Source: Cenococcum geophilum 1.58 (Eukaryota; Ascomycota; Dothideomycetes; Gloniales; Gloniaceae). From it: a stretch of 64,000 nucleotides of DNA. The stretch lies in assembly GCA_001692895.1 (NCBI GenBank), contig KV748202.1:1178001-1242000 (forward strand), in the 5' to 3' direction. Below, piece by piece: positions 51,947 to 63,336 of this stretch; position 1 is the first letter of the stretch, and the number at the start of each line of letters is the position of its first letter. The position numbers were made by a program, and so were the translations under genes. Below the pieces are notes generated by a model, which was given only the letters and a program-made list of their open reading frames with translations, did no database searches and was not told where the DNA came from.

Positions 51947-52132
51947 TATTACGGTGCTGCAATAAAGTAGACTAAATAACTACGTTATAGTATAAAGGGG
52001 AGAAAAAGGTGAAAAGGGGTATTGTATATAAATAGTAGGGCTAGCCGCTAAGGCGCTAGTAGTAGGCTAGCTAACGGTAGGAAACAGTATAAGACAGTAT
52101 AGAACAGTATGCGGTAAGTTAGTACCGTAACA
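51947..52132 (-). repeat. gypsy-C 3' LTR
   Basis: 186 bp, partner of 61124-61309. The polypurine tract on its inner side (minus-strand TAGGGGAGGGGAGTAC, 52133-52148) marks it as the 3' LTR. It is more RIP-changed than its partner. Confidence 0.9.
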
Positions 52133-55100
52133 GTACTCCCCTCCCCTAAAAGGTTTAGTCCCTAAACCAAACAAATAACTTTAAACTAAATAAGTAAATC
52201 CAAAAATAGGCAATACGCGTTTTTTGTTATAAGGATGTTAGTTCCACTTACCGCCCTTAGCCGGGCTAATAGTAATTTTCTATCCTGGGGATAAAAAATT
52301 CTAATTGGTCGGCTTAGTAAATAGAGTTAGTAGAATTCTACACCACTATCCAAATTAATCTAGTGCTATGCCTTTGGCAAGAATCTAACTAATTAAACAA
52401 CTTTAACTGGCGGTTAAAGTTCTATAATATCTTAACCATTATGTAATTAATCTTGGCGTAATAACTCTCCCTTATCTTATGCCTAGTTTAGGGGTCCTAG
52501 CTTCTTAGGGTGTTGCTTATAAAACTTTAGTGGTACGCGCTCGTACCCTTTTAGGGATTTTTTAGGTTCCCAGGTTTCCTTATTATAATACTTCTACTTA
52601 ATACAATATATTAAGCTATGCTCGTCCATTTATTTATTATATATATTAAAAATCTTCTTAAATTCCCACTTATTTGTAATATTACCGTTATTATCTCTTT
52701 CGGCTATTCTGCCTATAATATTATAACGTTCCTCTTTATTAATATATACTTAGCCGGGGATCTCTTTAGGGAACTAGAGGCGGACTTTTGTAGTATAGAA
52801 AGACTTATTAACACAAATGTGGTCTAGGAGATCCACTATAATTGCCCCTCTATAGGCAGCTAAGACGGGCTAGGGTCTATCCTAGTTATTATTTTATTTT
52901 CTCTTAGGCCGATTAGTTTTTATATTTTTAAGGCTAACTATAACTATATCATCCTTTTTAAATATTATACCTTCGTCCCGTTTTGTATTAGCGTTGTCTT
53001 TATAGTATTGCTAGAAGATATAAGCTAGGGCCTTAAGCTAAGTTAGGATACGCTTAAAGCGGTTAGTAATAGCATCCGCTTATAAATACTCTTTTTATAT
53101 ATATATAGATAAAGCTAATGGCTAGGGGCCTACTGTTTTAATACCTGAACGTAGGTTATAGCCATAGTTGGTAAAAAATAGTAAGATTTCTATAGTTTTG
53201 TTAACCTAGTTATTTATAGTAAACTTGGTAAGGGGGAGCCAATCTACCCAGTTATCTTAGGTGAAGCTTATAAAAGCGCGTAGATACTTATTTATTGCTG
53301 CGTTAATAATTTTAGTCTAGCTATCTATTTTAGGGTACTATACGGAACTAGAGCTTAGAGTTACCTTTAGGCGCTAGTTTAGGCGGCGCTAGAAGTCGGA
53401 AATGAATAAAGAGCCTTTATTGGAGACGATAGTACTTAGGGCGCCGTGTAACTTATAGATAGTATAAATAAATGCTTTAACAAGCTCCTTTATATCTAAG
53501 CTAGTAATAGGGATAAAGTGTCTTATCTTTATTAGGCGGTTAATAACAATAAAGATATATCTATATATTTTACCGTTGTAAAGGCACTTAGGTAGGTTAA
53601 TAACGTAGTTAATAGAGATATTAGTCCACGGGCGGACTGGTAGTTTTAGTAGTTTTAGGAAACCGGGCGGTGCTAAGTGTAGGGTTTTAATACGGAAGTA
53701 GAGAGCGCAGTCTTTTATAAAGGTAGCTGTAAACTATAAAATACCTAGCTATTAATAGGTTTAATTAAGGAGGTTTAGTGTTTTAACGCGGCCTGGGTGG
53801 CCCGCAGGACCTAAACTATATATATGCGGTGTACAACTTCTAGTTAGAGTTTAGGTAAATTAGGGACAAATACTTAATTCCTATAGTAGATTAGGCCATT
53901 AATAATTAAATATTTAGATTTGTTATAGTAAAGTAACTTCCTAATCTACTTAGGCTAATGGCGTGCTTTACGGCCTTCCCGTTTGCATAGTGTAGCTAGC
54001 ATATCCTTAGCAAGTTTATTCTCCTTATAGGTATTCCTAATAAGCTTCTTAAGGGGTTTTTTCTTAGGCTTTAGGTTTATTACTATAATAAAGTCTTTAA
54101 CGCTCTAGTCTTAGGATTTACTTAGTAGCTCTTCTAGGATAGCGGGGTTAACTTTTTTTGGTAGTAAGATAACGCGGTCTCGGTATTATAGACATTTGTT
54201 ACCTGTATTAGCAGGTACTACGCCTAAGAGGCGGCTAAGAGCGTCTAGGATTATAGCTTTAGTGCTAGGCCTATAGATAATAACAAAGTTAAACTAAGAG
54301 AGGAACTTAGCCTAATAGACTTAGCGCTAGTTTAGTTATTTTGTTATTATAAAGGTCTAGAGGTTCTTATAGTCCATAATAAATTTAAACGGCTACTTAG
54401 TTTCTTATAGTTTGGGGCGCTATTTTTTTAGTGCTTTAACGATTGCTAGGAGCTCCTTATTGTATATTTTATAGTTATATTTAGAGGCTAAGTGCTTAGC
54501 GGAGAAGAATGTAACTAGCTTAAGCTTATTACTTTCATTAGCTTAGTAGAGCACTCTACCTAAAGCCTAGTTTAAGGCGTCTGTCTCTACTACAGTCTTC
54601 TTTATATAGTTGTAATACGCTAGGACCGGTGCTATAGTAAACGCTATTTTTAGGGTCTAGAATGCTTATGCTTAATTAGGGCCCCATAACTAGTTAGTGC
54701 TCTTCTTTAGTAGCCTAGTTATAGGTTTAACTACCTTAGAATAGCCTTAGATAAATTATTAGTAAAAGTTCGCGAAGCTAAGAAACTGCTGTAGTTCCTT
54801 AACTAATGTTAGGTTCTTTTATTCCTACAAGGCCTGCACCTTCTTAGGGTCTATAGTTATGCTATTAATAGAGATAATTAAGCTAAGGTATTTTGTTTTA
54901 GTAGCATAAAACTTAAACTTATTAATATTAATCTAGAGTCCAGTATTACTAAGTCTTTAGATAATTTCGTTTACATATTTCGTATACTTAGTACGTGTTT
55001 TTAAGAAAATAAGGACATTATTAAGATACGCAGTACAGTAGCCGTTAAGGGCGTTATATAAAATATAGTTAATATAGTTCTAGAATATAGCGGGTGCGTT

Positions 55101-57368
55101 ATAGAGACTAAATAGTATAACTAATATTTTATAGAGCCCAAACCGGGTAATAAATACTGTAAGCTACTTATGGCCCTCCGTAATCCGGATCCGGTTAAAC
55201 GCAGCAATTATGTTAAGCTTGGTAAAGTACTTAGCACTATAGAGTGCGTTAAGTATCTTACAGATTAGTAGCAATAGATACCAATTCTTAATAGTAACTA
55301 TATTTAGGCCTTAGTAGTTATAGCAGATTTGTATACCGCCGCTAGGTTTTACAGCAAGGAGGAGTAGTACGGCGGCTAGTGAGGTTAATTTATAAATAAA
55401 ACCCTTATCTAGCATCTCGTTAATCTACTTCTTTATATAACTAAGTTTAGCGGGTAAGAGTGGTCTATTCTTATAATATAGGGCCTGCTTTCCGGGTATA
55501 ATCTCAATTTTATAGTCCTATAGTTGGTAAGGGGGCAGCTTATCTATATTCTTAGGAAGGAAGTGTTTAATATATTTATAAAACTCCTTTAGTAAGCGTT
55601 ATAAAATGTCTTCGTAGGTTAATTCTAGTTTGCCTTTTAGGAATTTTTTAATATTAGTATCGACTATCTTCTAGCATAGAGACTTGGACTTAGTCCCTAG
55701 GTTTATCTTAAGGAAGTTATAAAAATAAGAGGGTAGCGCTTTACGGGCTTCCTTTATTATATAGTCGCCTTCTACTAGCCAGCAGAAAGACCTTTCTAAT
55801 AGGTCTGGTACTTTTATTAGGCCTATAGGCAGCTCCTTAAGCAGCTATTAATGTTTTTCTTATTTAACTAGTTCTACTAGCTCCGCTATATAGATCCTTA
55901 TTACCTTTACGCCTTTTTATTTATAAAACTGGGTAAAGTTAACGGTATAAGTGCATTTAATGTTGTTTAGGTTAGGGCGTATCTGGTTCTCCGGTGCTAT
56001 AACTAGGCTAGCATAGCTTAGTCGGCCTAAGGGGGCGGAAACGAGGCGGTGGCCCTATATAGTACGCGCAGGGGACAGGTATGAGGTTGGGCGTTATAGG
56101 GGGGAGGTCTTAATTGCTCTGGTTTTGGCCTTGGCTATAAAGCCCTTAGCTGTTATACGCGCGGTCATATATACGTGTGGTAAATATCTTAAAGTTAGGT
56201 GTCTTATTAGCTAATCTAGGTTAAGCGGGTATATATAGGGGACTTATAGTTCTAGCGGTGTTTATTTTTTTAAAAATAGGGCAGTGGTCCAGTCTTCCAG
56301 AATCTCTGTTTCGTTTACTGCGTATATTAGCTTACTGGTATTAGTCACCTTTTTTACTATTAGCTAATAGTATCTAAGCGTTAGTCGTACGATACGTCCG
56401 TATAGTGCTACTTAGTTATAGTTAGGGGTATACTATAGGAGACAGTTATAGGTATAGTAATTAGAGTTAAACTTAAGCTCTAGAACGGGGAAGTCTATTT
56501 TTAGGTTGTGCTTTTTAAGCTAGGGCATTCTAAGAATTACTAGTATTAAGGGTAATAACTTTTTAATGTAGAAAAGCATAGATTCTGTATAGTGGCCAAT
56601 TATTATCTTTACTATAAAGTAATGGGTAATAAAGCTAGATAGGAGTCCGTTGGTAAGGCGGAGTGGTTTTAGGACTAGGAGTCTTTTTATTATAATATTA
56701 TGCTTTTTTATAAGCGAGTCTTCGTTTATAAATACTAGTGCTATACTACTACTATTAATAAGGCTTACTATTTTAATAAAAACTTCTAGGAGTAGGTTAT
56801 GTAGTAAGGAGAGGTAGGTCTAAATAAGGATAGTATTTCTATTATTATTTGCTGTTCTAAGATTAAGTAGCAGCTAGCTTAAAATAAGGTTTAACTAATC
56901 TAGTAGTATAGATCTAATCCTTTTATTCTCCTCCTTATATAGTTCTAACCTTTGGAGGCGACTTAGTCTAAGGGTTAGCCTTTTAATAACTAGATTATAG
57001 GGCTTAGTTAGTAGCTATAGTCTTAGCTAGTATATCCTAATATATTGGTCTCTGACGGTGTATATATGCTAAAGGGTACTTCTCCAATAATATAGCCGGT
57101 CTTACGATTAGTAGCGGTACGGAGCACTTATCTATAGTTTATATATGGGACCGTTAGCTAGGGCTATATTAGGGAGGGAAATTGCGGGGGTAGGTTTTTG
57201 TGTCCGAACCTACGTCCTTATCCCTGGTTACCGCCTTAATTACCATCCCCTCTACTAAAGAATCTGCCGTGGCTAGAAGGGGGTTAGCGCGGTAGTATTA
57301 GAAGGGGATTTAGGTTTATCTGGGGGTTATAGGTATCTTTCTAGTAGCTAGATTAACTATATACTATA

Positions 57369-57542
57369 TGTTGGAATATATATCACGCAGTTGCGTGTCC
57401 CTAATTAGTCATCCTTATGATGACTTATCAGCCCCCTACTTAGGCACTGCGATCCTTACGATCCTCTGCTTTTGACACCTATTTAAAACAACATTAGAAC
57501 AAGAGTATACTCTTAATAGGCCACCCCCCTGTGAAACCGACA
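57369..57542 (+). repeat. Element D 5' LTR
   Basis: 174 bp from TGTTGGAATATATATCACGC to GTGAAACCGACA; nearly identical to 59308-59481, with transitions only at the sites compared. Confidence 0.9.
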
Positions 57543-58679
57543 TTAATTAATGGTTAACCTTATAGGTTATACCATAGATTAACAAGGTCTTTTTAGAAGA
57601 GATAAGGCCTCTGCAACTTCCTTACACGAACTTACGGAACTACCTTATGCTAAGAAATATTAGATATTTTCTTTCCTCCTTACATAAGCAAAGAATCTAA
57701 AAGATATTCAAGGAATCAACAGCCTTACCCGCCCTTAATTCTACGTCCATCACGCTTACCGCAAGCTTGCCACCTTTACTTCCTTACACAAACACGAAGA
57801 AGACCACGCGTTCCCCGACTCCCCCTTAGCTTCTTACGCAACTACCCCTTACCTCTTACGCAACGTCAAACTCGACTTCTTTACTAAACCTGTTAAGAAA
57901 CCACGTCAAAAACTACGTTAATAGCGCGCCCCAAACGCTAGCGTGCCCCCCCCCCCCCCCCCCCCCCCACGAACCTTCCGCGACCTACGAACCTTACATA
58001 AGATGCAAGCCTCCGAAGTCGATAATTATATCAAGCGGCAGATACAAGCGCTTAAGGGTGCTTCACGAGATAATATTTGGAAGAGATTTTAAGAAGGATT
58101 TAAGGGATATACTGTTAATACGTTTAAGTTAGCTTACCAAGTCACTCTATAAGATCTCCGCAACCTTCTGGTTAGCTACAGAATACCTGTTAATACACTA
58201 AGAAGAGGTTTTTCTTGCGCAGACGCTTTACAAGCTTGCTTAGAGAAGAAACTGCTAGAGGAACCTACCCTACCTCCAAAGCCTCAGCCTACGAATCGAG
58301 CACCTCCAAATTCTGCACCTCTGAATTCTGCGAATTAAGCTTCTTTGCAATAACCTTAATACTCACAACTTCAACCGCAATATCGAGTTTCCCCGCAATC
58401 TCAATACTCGATTCAACCTCCCTTCGTTTAGCCTTAAGCTCAGCCTTAAGCCTCTCAACAATTAGTTTAATACGACGACGACAATAACTGGTCTTGGCCT
58501 TTAAACAAATAAGAACAATAAGAGACCTCTAAGAGCCACGAATAATATGATTTTAGCTACGAAGTCAACAACGACGACGAAGACGATAGCCAATCAGAAG
58601 GCGAGGATTGGGATGACGATGGCTATAGCGATAATTATGGCGATGACGGCTACGAATAAGTCAAATACTGCCACATACC

Positions 58680-59180
58680 ATCGATAAACTAATAGCGCCG
58701 CTATGCCTGCTATTACGATACTGATTGCGCCAATACACCTGCGATCTACCGACCGAATGATCGTGCCTATACGCCTACAATCTATTGACCTACGATAGCG
58801 CCAATATGCCTACTATCTATCAACCAGCTGATAGACCGAGCTCCGAACGCTCAACCTGCTATTACCACTTGACGCTAGCACCGTACTGCTACCCGAACGA
58901 ACAGACCCTCTACTGCTCCTGCCTATAGTAACCCAATTAACCTCTAGCTGCTCTACCTGCAGCTAACTAACACCTTACTGCCCTGCCTGCAGCACCACAT
59001 TAACTTTCGGCTGCTCCGCCTGCAGTAGACCTACCCTCGCTGCCTTACCCGCAGCCGCCAATAACTTGCTGCTCCGCCTGCAGCTATACCGACACCTTAC
59101 TGCTCTGCCCGCAGTAAACAAACATACCTTTACTGCCCCACCTACAGCTAATTAACTTCTACTGCCTTCCTATAGTGCTA
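58680..59180 (+). repeat. Tandem repeats in the 3' half of element D
   Basis: Two blocks. At 58680-58860, diverged copies of a unit with CGCCTACAATCTATTGACC. At 58900-59180, about ten spaced copies of a unit with ACTGCTCCGCCTGCAG. Similar repeats are common in the non-coding part of non-autonomous LTR elements. Confidence 0.75.
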
Positions 59181-59307
59181 TAAGCATAAAGAAAAAACTG
59201 CTAGTGTCGGAATATATAGATAGAGGTTATATTGGAGTGTATATACAGAGGTTACGTGGTTATATGTCTTAGGATAGCCGTTCTACGCACAAAGAAAGAA
59301 CTGCCAG

Positions 59308-59481
59308 TATTGGAATGTATATCACGCAGTTGCGTGTCCCTAATTAGTCATCCTTATGATGACTCATCAGCCCCCTACTTAGGCACTGCGATCCTTACGA
59401 TCCTCTGCTTTCGATACCTATTTAAAACAACATCAGAACAAGAGTATACTCTTAATAGGCCACCCCCCTGTGAAACCGACA
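59308..59481 (+). repeat. Element D 3' LTR
   Basis: 174-bp partner of 57369-57542, followed by target-site copy CTATA. Confidence 0.9.
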
Positions 59482-61101
59482 CTATATAAAGTCTATTATC
59501 TATGCGATATCTTTAGACGTCATTAGGGAGGCTACTACTACCGCCGCTGAATTTAGCGGCGTTAAGGTCTATTAGGTCATTCTATAGTGCTAGTACTGGT
59601 GTAACCGACTACCGGTACTATGCCAAAACACCTACGTATCACCTGCGTATCGACTGCGTATTGCCTGCGTATCACTTACGTATCACGCTGTTTTAGTTAC
59701 GTAGTAGTCTCCCCTTTCATCTTATTACCAACACCTTCCTCATGTATTTATATCACTTGATTTCCATAGATTTACAATTAAGTCGTTCTTGCAATTCTTC
59801 CACTGCAAAGCTTACAACTGGAGTATTATTATTAGGTAATACAGGTCGATATCTACTAGCGGTGTTTAGCTCGGCGGCATTTAGCTTAGTATAGTGGGTA
59901 TAGTTCTATAGGTTGTGAGCAAATACGTCTATTTGCTTGCTCCAGCCCTTGTAGTCGGCATTATCGATCTTGCAGCTAAGGGTAAAGGCTAGGTCCTTTA
60001 TCTTAGGGGAAATATTCTTTCTAAGTAAATCCACTTTTTGTTCCTTAGTCTTATTTGCTTTAATTATTAACTTATTAAGCTCTGCTTTCTAAGACTAGTA
60101 GTTACGCTCGCCTTAATATAAAGTATCCAACTTATTTTTAGCCGCTTGGGTTATATCTATAGTCTTATAGTGTCTTTTTATGTATGTAAACATAGACTCT
60201 TAGTTAGAAAAAGTCCATTTGCTTAGATCGTTCGGGTATATACGTAGCATATTAAGGCCATATTTAATATAGTTATAGGCCTTATCTATTAGCATGTCTA
60301 ACATATAGAGGACTTCGTCCATTAGGGTCTTAAAGCACTTTATATCCCTCTAGAAAACGCCTTAGATCTTTATTTCCTATATTTTAAATTTTTCTTACTT
60401 TTTAATTAGTGATCCCTTGCCATTAAATGGGGTTAGATCTTTTACTTTACGTTTTTTTCTACGGGGCTTAGCTGGAAGAGAGGAGCTAATTATAGGGTTT
60501 ATGTTCTTATTAGTAATAGCCTAAGTAAGTATAGCGATCTAAGAGCTTAGACTTTATATAGTCTTAGTATATATAAAAGCTTGCTATTTGTATTATTATA
60601 TATATAGTTTAAGCGTTATAAGGGAGTTAATTCTGTGTTAAGCTTCTTTAAGTTAGGACTTTATAGTTTAACCTTTATTATAGACCGTTTAGAAACCGCT
60701 CTTAACGCTAGTTAAAAAGGTTGTACATATAGAGAAGTGCTAGAAGGTTTCTACTATATTAAGGTCCTTAGGGTACTTAGGACTATTCCTAATCGCCTAG
60801 GTAATGTTAGTGTGGGTAGTGTTAAAGAGGCGGGTAAGTACTTTGCGTGTGTTCGTTAACGGGGTATTATTTATATTTTAGTCGCCCATTTTAAGGGATC
60901 TAGATAGGGTAGTTGAAATCCTATAAGGCTGGCTATAATACTAAGGTTATTAAGACTGTCTGGGACTATGCTAAGGCTATACTAAGGCTATACTAAGACT
61001 GTGGTATGGTGTTATTAGTCGCGCTAAGTCGCGATTATACTGGGAAAAATAGAGACTATAGGCGGAGGCGGTAAACTAGGAAGATAAAGATCGCGATGGG
61101 G

Positions 61102-61118
61102 CGTAAGAGGAGATACCA
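61102..61118 (-). other. gypsy-C primer-binding site
   Basis: Five bases inside the 5' LTR the minus strand reads TGGTATCTCCTCTTACG. It starts with TGG, as expected for pairing with a tRNA 3' CCA end. The tRNA isotype is not determined. Confidence 0.55.
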
Positions 61119-61123
61119 CAAAC

Positions 61124-61309
61124 TGTTATGGTGCTGCAATAAAGTAGACTAAATAACTACGTTATAGTATAAAGGGGAGAAGAAGGTAAAAAGGGGTATT
61201 GTATATGAATAGTAGGGCCAGCCGCCAAGGCGCTAGTGGTAGGCTAGCCAACGGTAGGAAATAGTACAAGACAGTATGGAACAGTATGCGGCAAGTCAGT
61301 GCCGTAACA
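61124..61309 (-). repeat. gypsy-C 5' LTR
   Basis: 186-bp LTR ending TGCCGTAACA on the plus strand, followed by target-site copy CTTAC and the resumed 68-bp array. Confidence 0.9.
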
Positions 61310-61869
61310 CTTACTCCCTATACTAATAAACAGGACAAGGTTAGCAGTAGCTATACATCTTAGTATTTACAGGTCTACTTACTAGCTATACCAACAAACA
61401 GAACAAGGTTAGCAGTAGCCGTATATCTTAGTATTCGTAGGTCTACTTACTAGCTATACCAATAAATAAGACAAGGTTAGCAGCAGCTATATATCTTAGT
61501 ATTTACGGGTTTACTTACTTACTACGCCAATAAATAGGGCAAGGTTAGCAGTAGCCGTACATCTTAGTATTCGTAGGTCTACTTATAACCTATACTAACA
61601 AACGGGACAAGGTTAGCAGTAGCCGTATATCTTAGTATTCGTAGGTCTACTTATATACTATACTAACAAATAGGACAAGGTTAGCAGCAGCCACATATCT
61701 TGGTATTCGTAGATCTACTTACTTGCTACACCAACAAACAGGACAAGGTTAGCAGCAGCCGTATATTTTGGTATTTATAGGTCTACTTACAACCTATACC
61801 AACAAACAGGACAAGGTTAGCAGCAGCTATACATCTTAGTATTTACAGGTCTACTTACTTCCTACAACT
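61310..61869 (-). repeat. Continuation of the 68-bp intron-like array (about 8 units)
   Basis: The same unit beyond gypsy-C, much less RIP-mutated, so the consensus is easier to see here: GTAAGTAGACC, GCTGCTAACCTTGTCC, GTTGGTATAG. In these copies the first AG after the branch-like site is the one in GGTATAG. Three-base gaps (plus strand): TCC, TAG, TAG, TTA, AAC, ATA, TTG, AAC and TTC. The array stops at about 61869, where normal base composition begins. Confidence 0.92.
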
Positions 61870-61968
61870 AAGTATATTAGTAGAATATCTAGAATATACT
61901 CCGGGAACATTTACCCTCTATACCTACACCATTAGCTAAAATAATATTGTCCAGTTGCTGTCGGACCC

Positions 61969-62150
61969 TGTCACGGCACTGACCTGACGCGTTGTTATGG
62001 CTACGCGTATACATGAGCACAGACCTGACCCCTGAGCGACGTGTATATATACCACCTCACCTCCTACATAGATCCTCACACGACATCGTTTGTCAATCAT
62101 ATACAGTCACCTCGTACATCGTACCTTGACAGTCCGCACGTACTGTGACA
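61969..62150. repeat. Solo LTR, not RIP-mutated
   Basis: 182-bp unit starting TGTCACGGCACTG and ending GTACTGTGACA, so its ends are inverted (TGTCAC/GTGACA). It is flanked on both sides by GACCC (61964-61968 and 62151-62155), a 5-bp target-site duplication. It has a TATA-like GTGTATATATACC at about 62040. No internal element remains, consistent with LTR-LTR recombination. The family is unknown and differs from the other LTRs in the window. Confidence 0.75.
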
Positions 62151-62155
62151 GACCC

Positions 62156-63096
62156 TACCATAAACGATCTGTCCTCCCACATATCTTAACCCATCGGAAT
62201 AAGTTCAACCGCAGCTAATAGAGATAACGATATATTGCACAAGGTTGCGTTAGTTAACTCCCACGCTAATAGCTCTTAACTTTGGTTTGCGCTTTTATAC
62301 TAGGGTTAAGGGATAATTCTAGGACTGTGTTTGCGAAGGCGGGGCAGTTCAATCAAGCTGCCTACATATATCGGTCCTGTAATTATTCCGGACTCAGGTC
62401 AGCTGACCGTTTTCACCGCACAAACACAAATTCGAGCGCTAAGCCAAGCCAAATATCTGCAAAGGCTCATCAGGACGGGCAGCATAATTAGCGGTATTTA
62501 CAGCAGGTGGTTAAAGCGTAAAATACCTTAAGCCCCCACTAGCAGAAAGGGTGGCCAAGCCGCACCAACCAGACCCTTGTTTTTGTGGCGTTGGTGGCAG
62601 GAAGTATTTAGCTGTAAAATAGTAATACAAGCTTTCTCTATCCTTAGACTTCCTAACCCTTAAAACAAGGCGCAAAGCATCCATTTTTAGAGGTAGATTT
62701 CTTAACAACTAGTTTATGGCTAGGGTTTGATGCGTGCTCAGATATACGCCGAGATATCATATTGGCATTCTTAGCGTCGTTAGTAAGCCAAAAGTATAAT
62801 TTATGCTTTTGGTTTACCCCGCGTATTGAAACGGTGAAGACTTGGCTTTCCATTTTGCATATGCTGCTGACTAATGCGGTCAGGTCAACTTGCCGCTAGT
62901 TTTCAACGATTCTCCATCTTACTGCGCCACTTTCCAGTGGCTGCTGCCTGCACAACCATCATGGAACGAGCTGAAGAATAGTGCAAAGCCTTCACCACCC
63001 ACCTTCAACCTAGAGAATGCACCGCCAATGGTCGCCGTATCGGCATCTTCCTTGAAAGATTCTCGCTTCTAAATCTCTCCGAATCTACGCACAGCA
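62156..63096. other. Unassigned DNA of normal base composition
   Basis: Not RIP-mutated. Only short frames are open: 66 codons on the minus strand at 62653-62853 (starts MESQVFTVSIRGV) overlapping another at 62511-62708, and 60-69 codons on the plus strand. None shows a domain I know. Upstream sequence of HET-4, including its promoter, should lie in the right-hand part, but no clear signal stands out. Confidence 0.35.
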
Positions 63097-63336
63097 ATGC
63101 GACTGTTAGAACTAAACAGTCATGGCAACTTCAGCCTGACCGAGTTCGTCGGCGACGACATTCCTCGCTACGCTATACTTTCGCATACTTGGTGTGCGGA
63201 CAGCGATGGAGTCACATTCAGAGACCTAGTGGAGAGCACTGGGAGCGGCAAAGCTGGCTATGACAAGCTCTGGCTCTGCGGAAAACGAGCGAAGGACGAC
63301 CTGCGATACTTCTGGGTGGACACTTGTTGTATCTAG
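63097..63336 (+). pseudogene. HET-4: N-terminal part of a HET-domain gene
   Basis: 79 codons from ATG at 63097. They start MRLLELNSHGNF, continue with IPRYAILSHTW and VTFRDL, and end with YFWVDTCCI. This is the first third of a HET domain of the HET-E/HNWD type, the same type as HET-1. In full-length relatives this block is followed by more HET motifs and often NACHT and repeat domains; none is seen in the 660 bp that follow. GC content is normal and RIP is absent. It is probably a truncated gene or a fragment; a missed intron is less likely but possible. Start chosen by the MRLL motif typical of the family. Confidence 0.75.

Larger units (their letters stand above)
57369..59481 (+). mobile_element. 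Element D: small non-autonomous LTR element inside gypsy-C
   Basis: 2,113-bp element with 174-bp LTRs (57369-57542 and 59308-59481) and target-site duplication CTATA (57364-57368 and 59482-59486). A TGG-initial primer site may lie at 57551 (TGGTTAACC) and a purine tract at 59291-59307, which gives plus orientation. The interior is too short for pol. It holds a Gag-like coding remnant (MQASEVDNYIKRQIQALKG at 58009), a run of 22 C at 57947-57968, and two tandem-repeat blocks. It is far less RIP-mutated than gypsy-C, so a younger insertion, but still broken in several places. Confidence 0.85.
51947..61309 (-). mobile_element. gypsy-C: Ty3/gypsy element, broken, split by element D
   Basis: 9,363-bp span with 186-bp LTRs and target-site duplication CTTAC (51942-51946 and 61310-61314), inserted in the donor-like site of a 68-bp unit. 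Minus strand, from right to left: 5' LTR, primer-binding site, gag (from about 60890), element D, protease region, reverse transcriptase about 55600-54700 (TKLNIIAAFNRIRI near 55210 and CTAYLNNVLIF near 55030), RNase H about 54600-54100, integrase about 53900-53000, purine tract, 3' LTR. A different family from gypsy-1 and gypsy-2. Heavily RIP-mutated with dozens of breaks. Confidence 0.9.

Noticed and set aside
49775-61869. CRISPR-like or centromeric satellite array
   Set aside because: The spacers are three bases long and the organism is a fungus; a simple satellite does not explain the splice-signal layout or the variable triplet. A satellite role cannot be fully excluded.
62282-62853. Four short frames on both strands
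   Set aside because: They overlap, are under 70 codons and show no recognisable motif; kept only as unassigned DNA.
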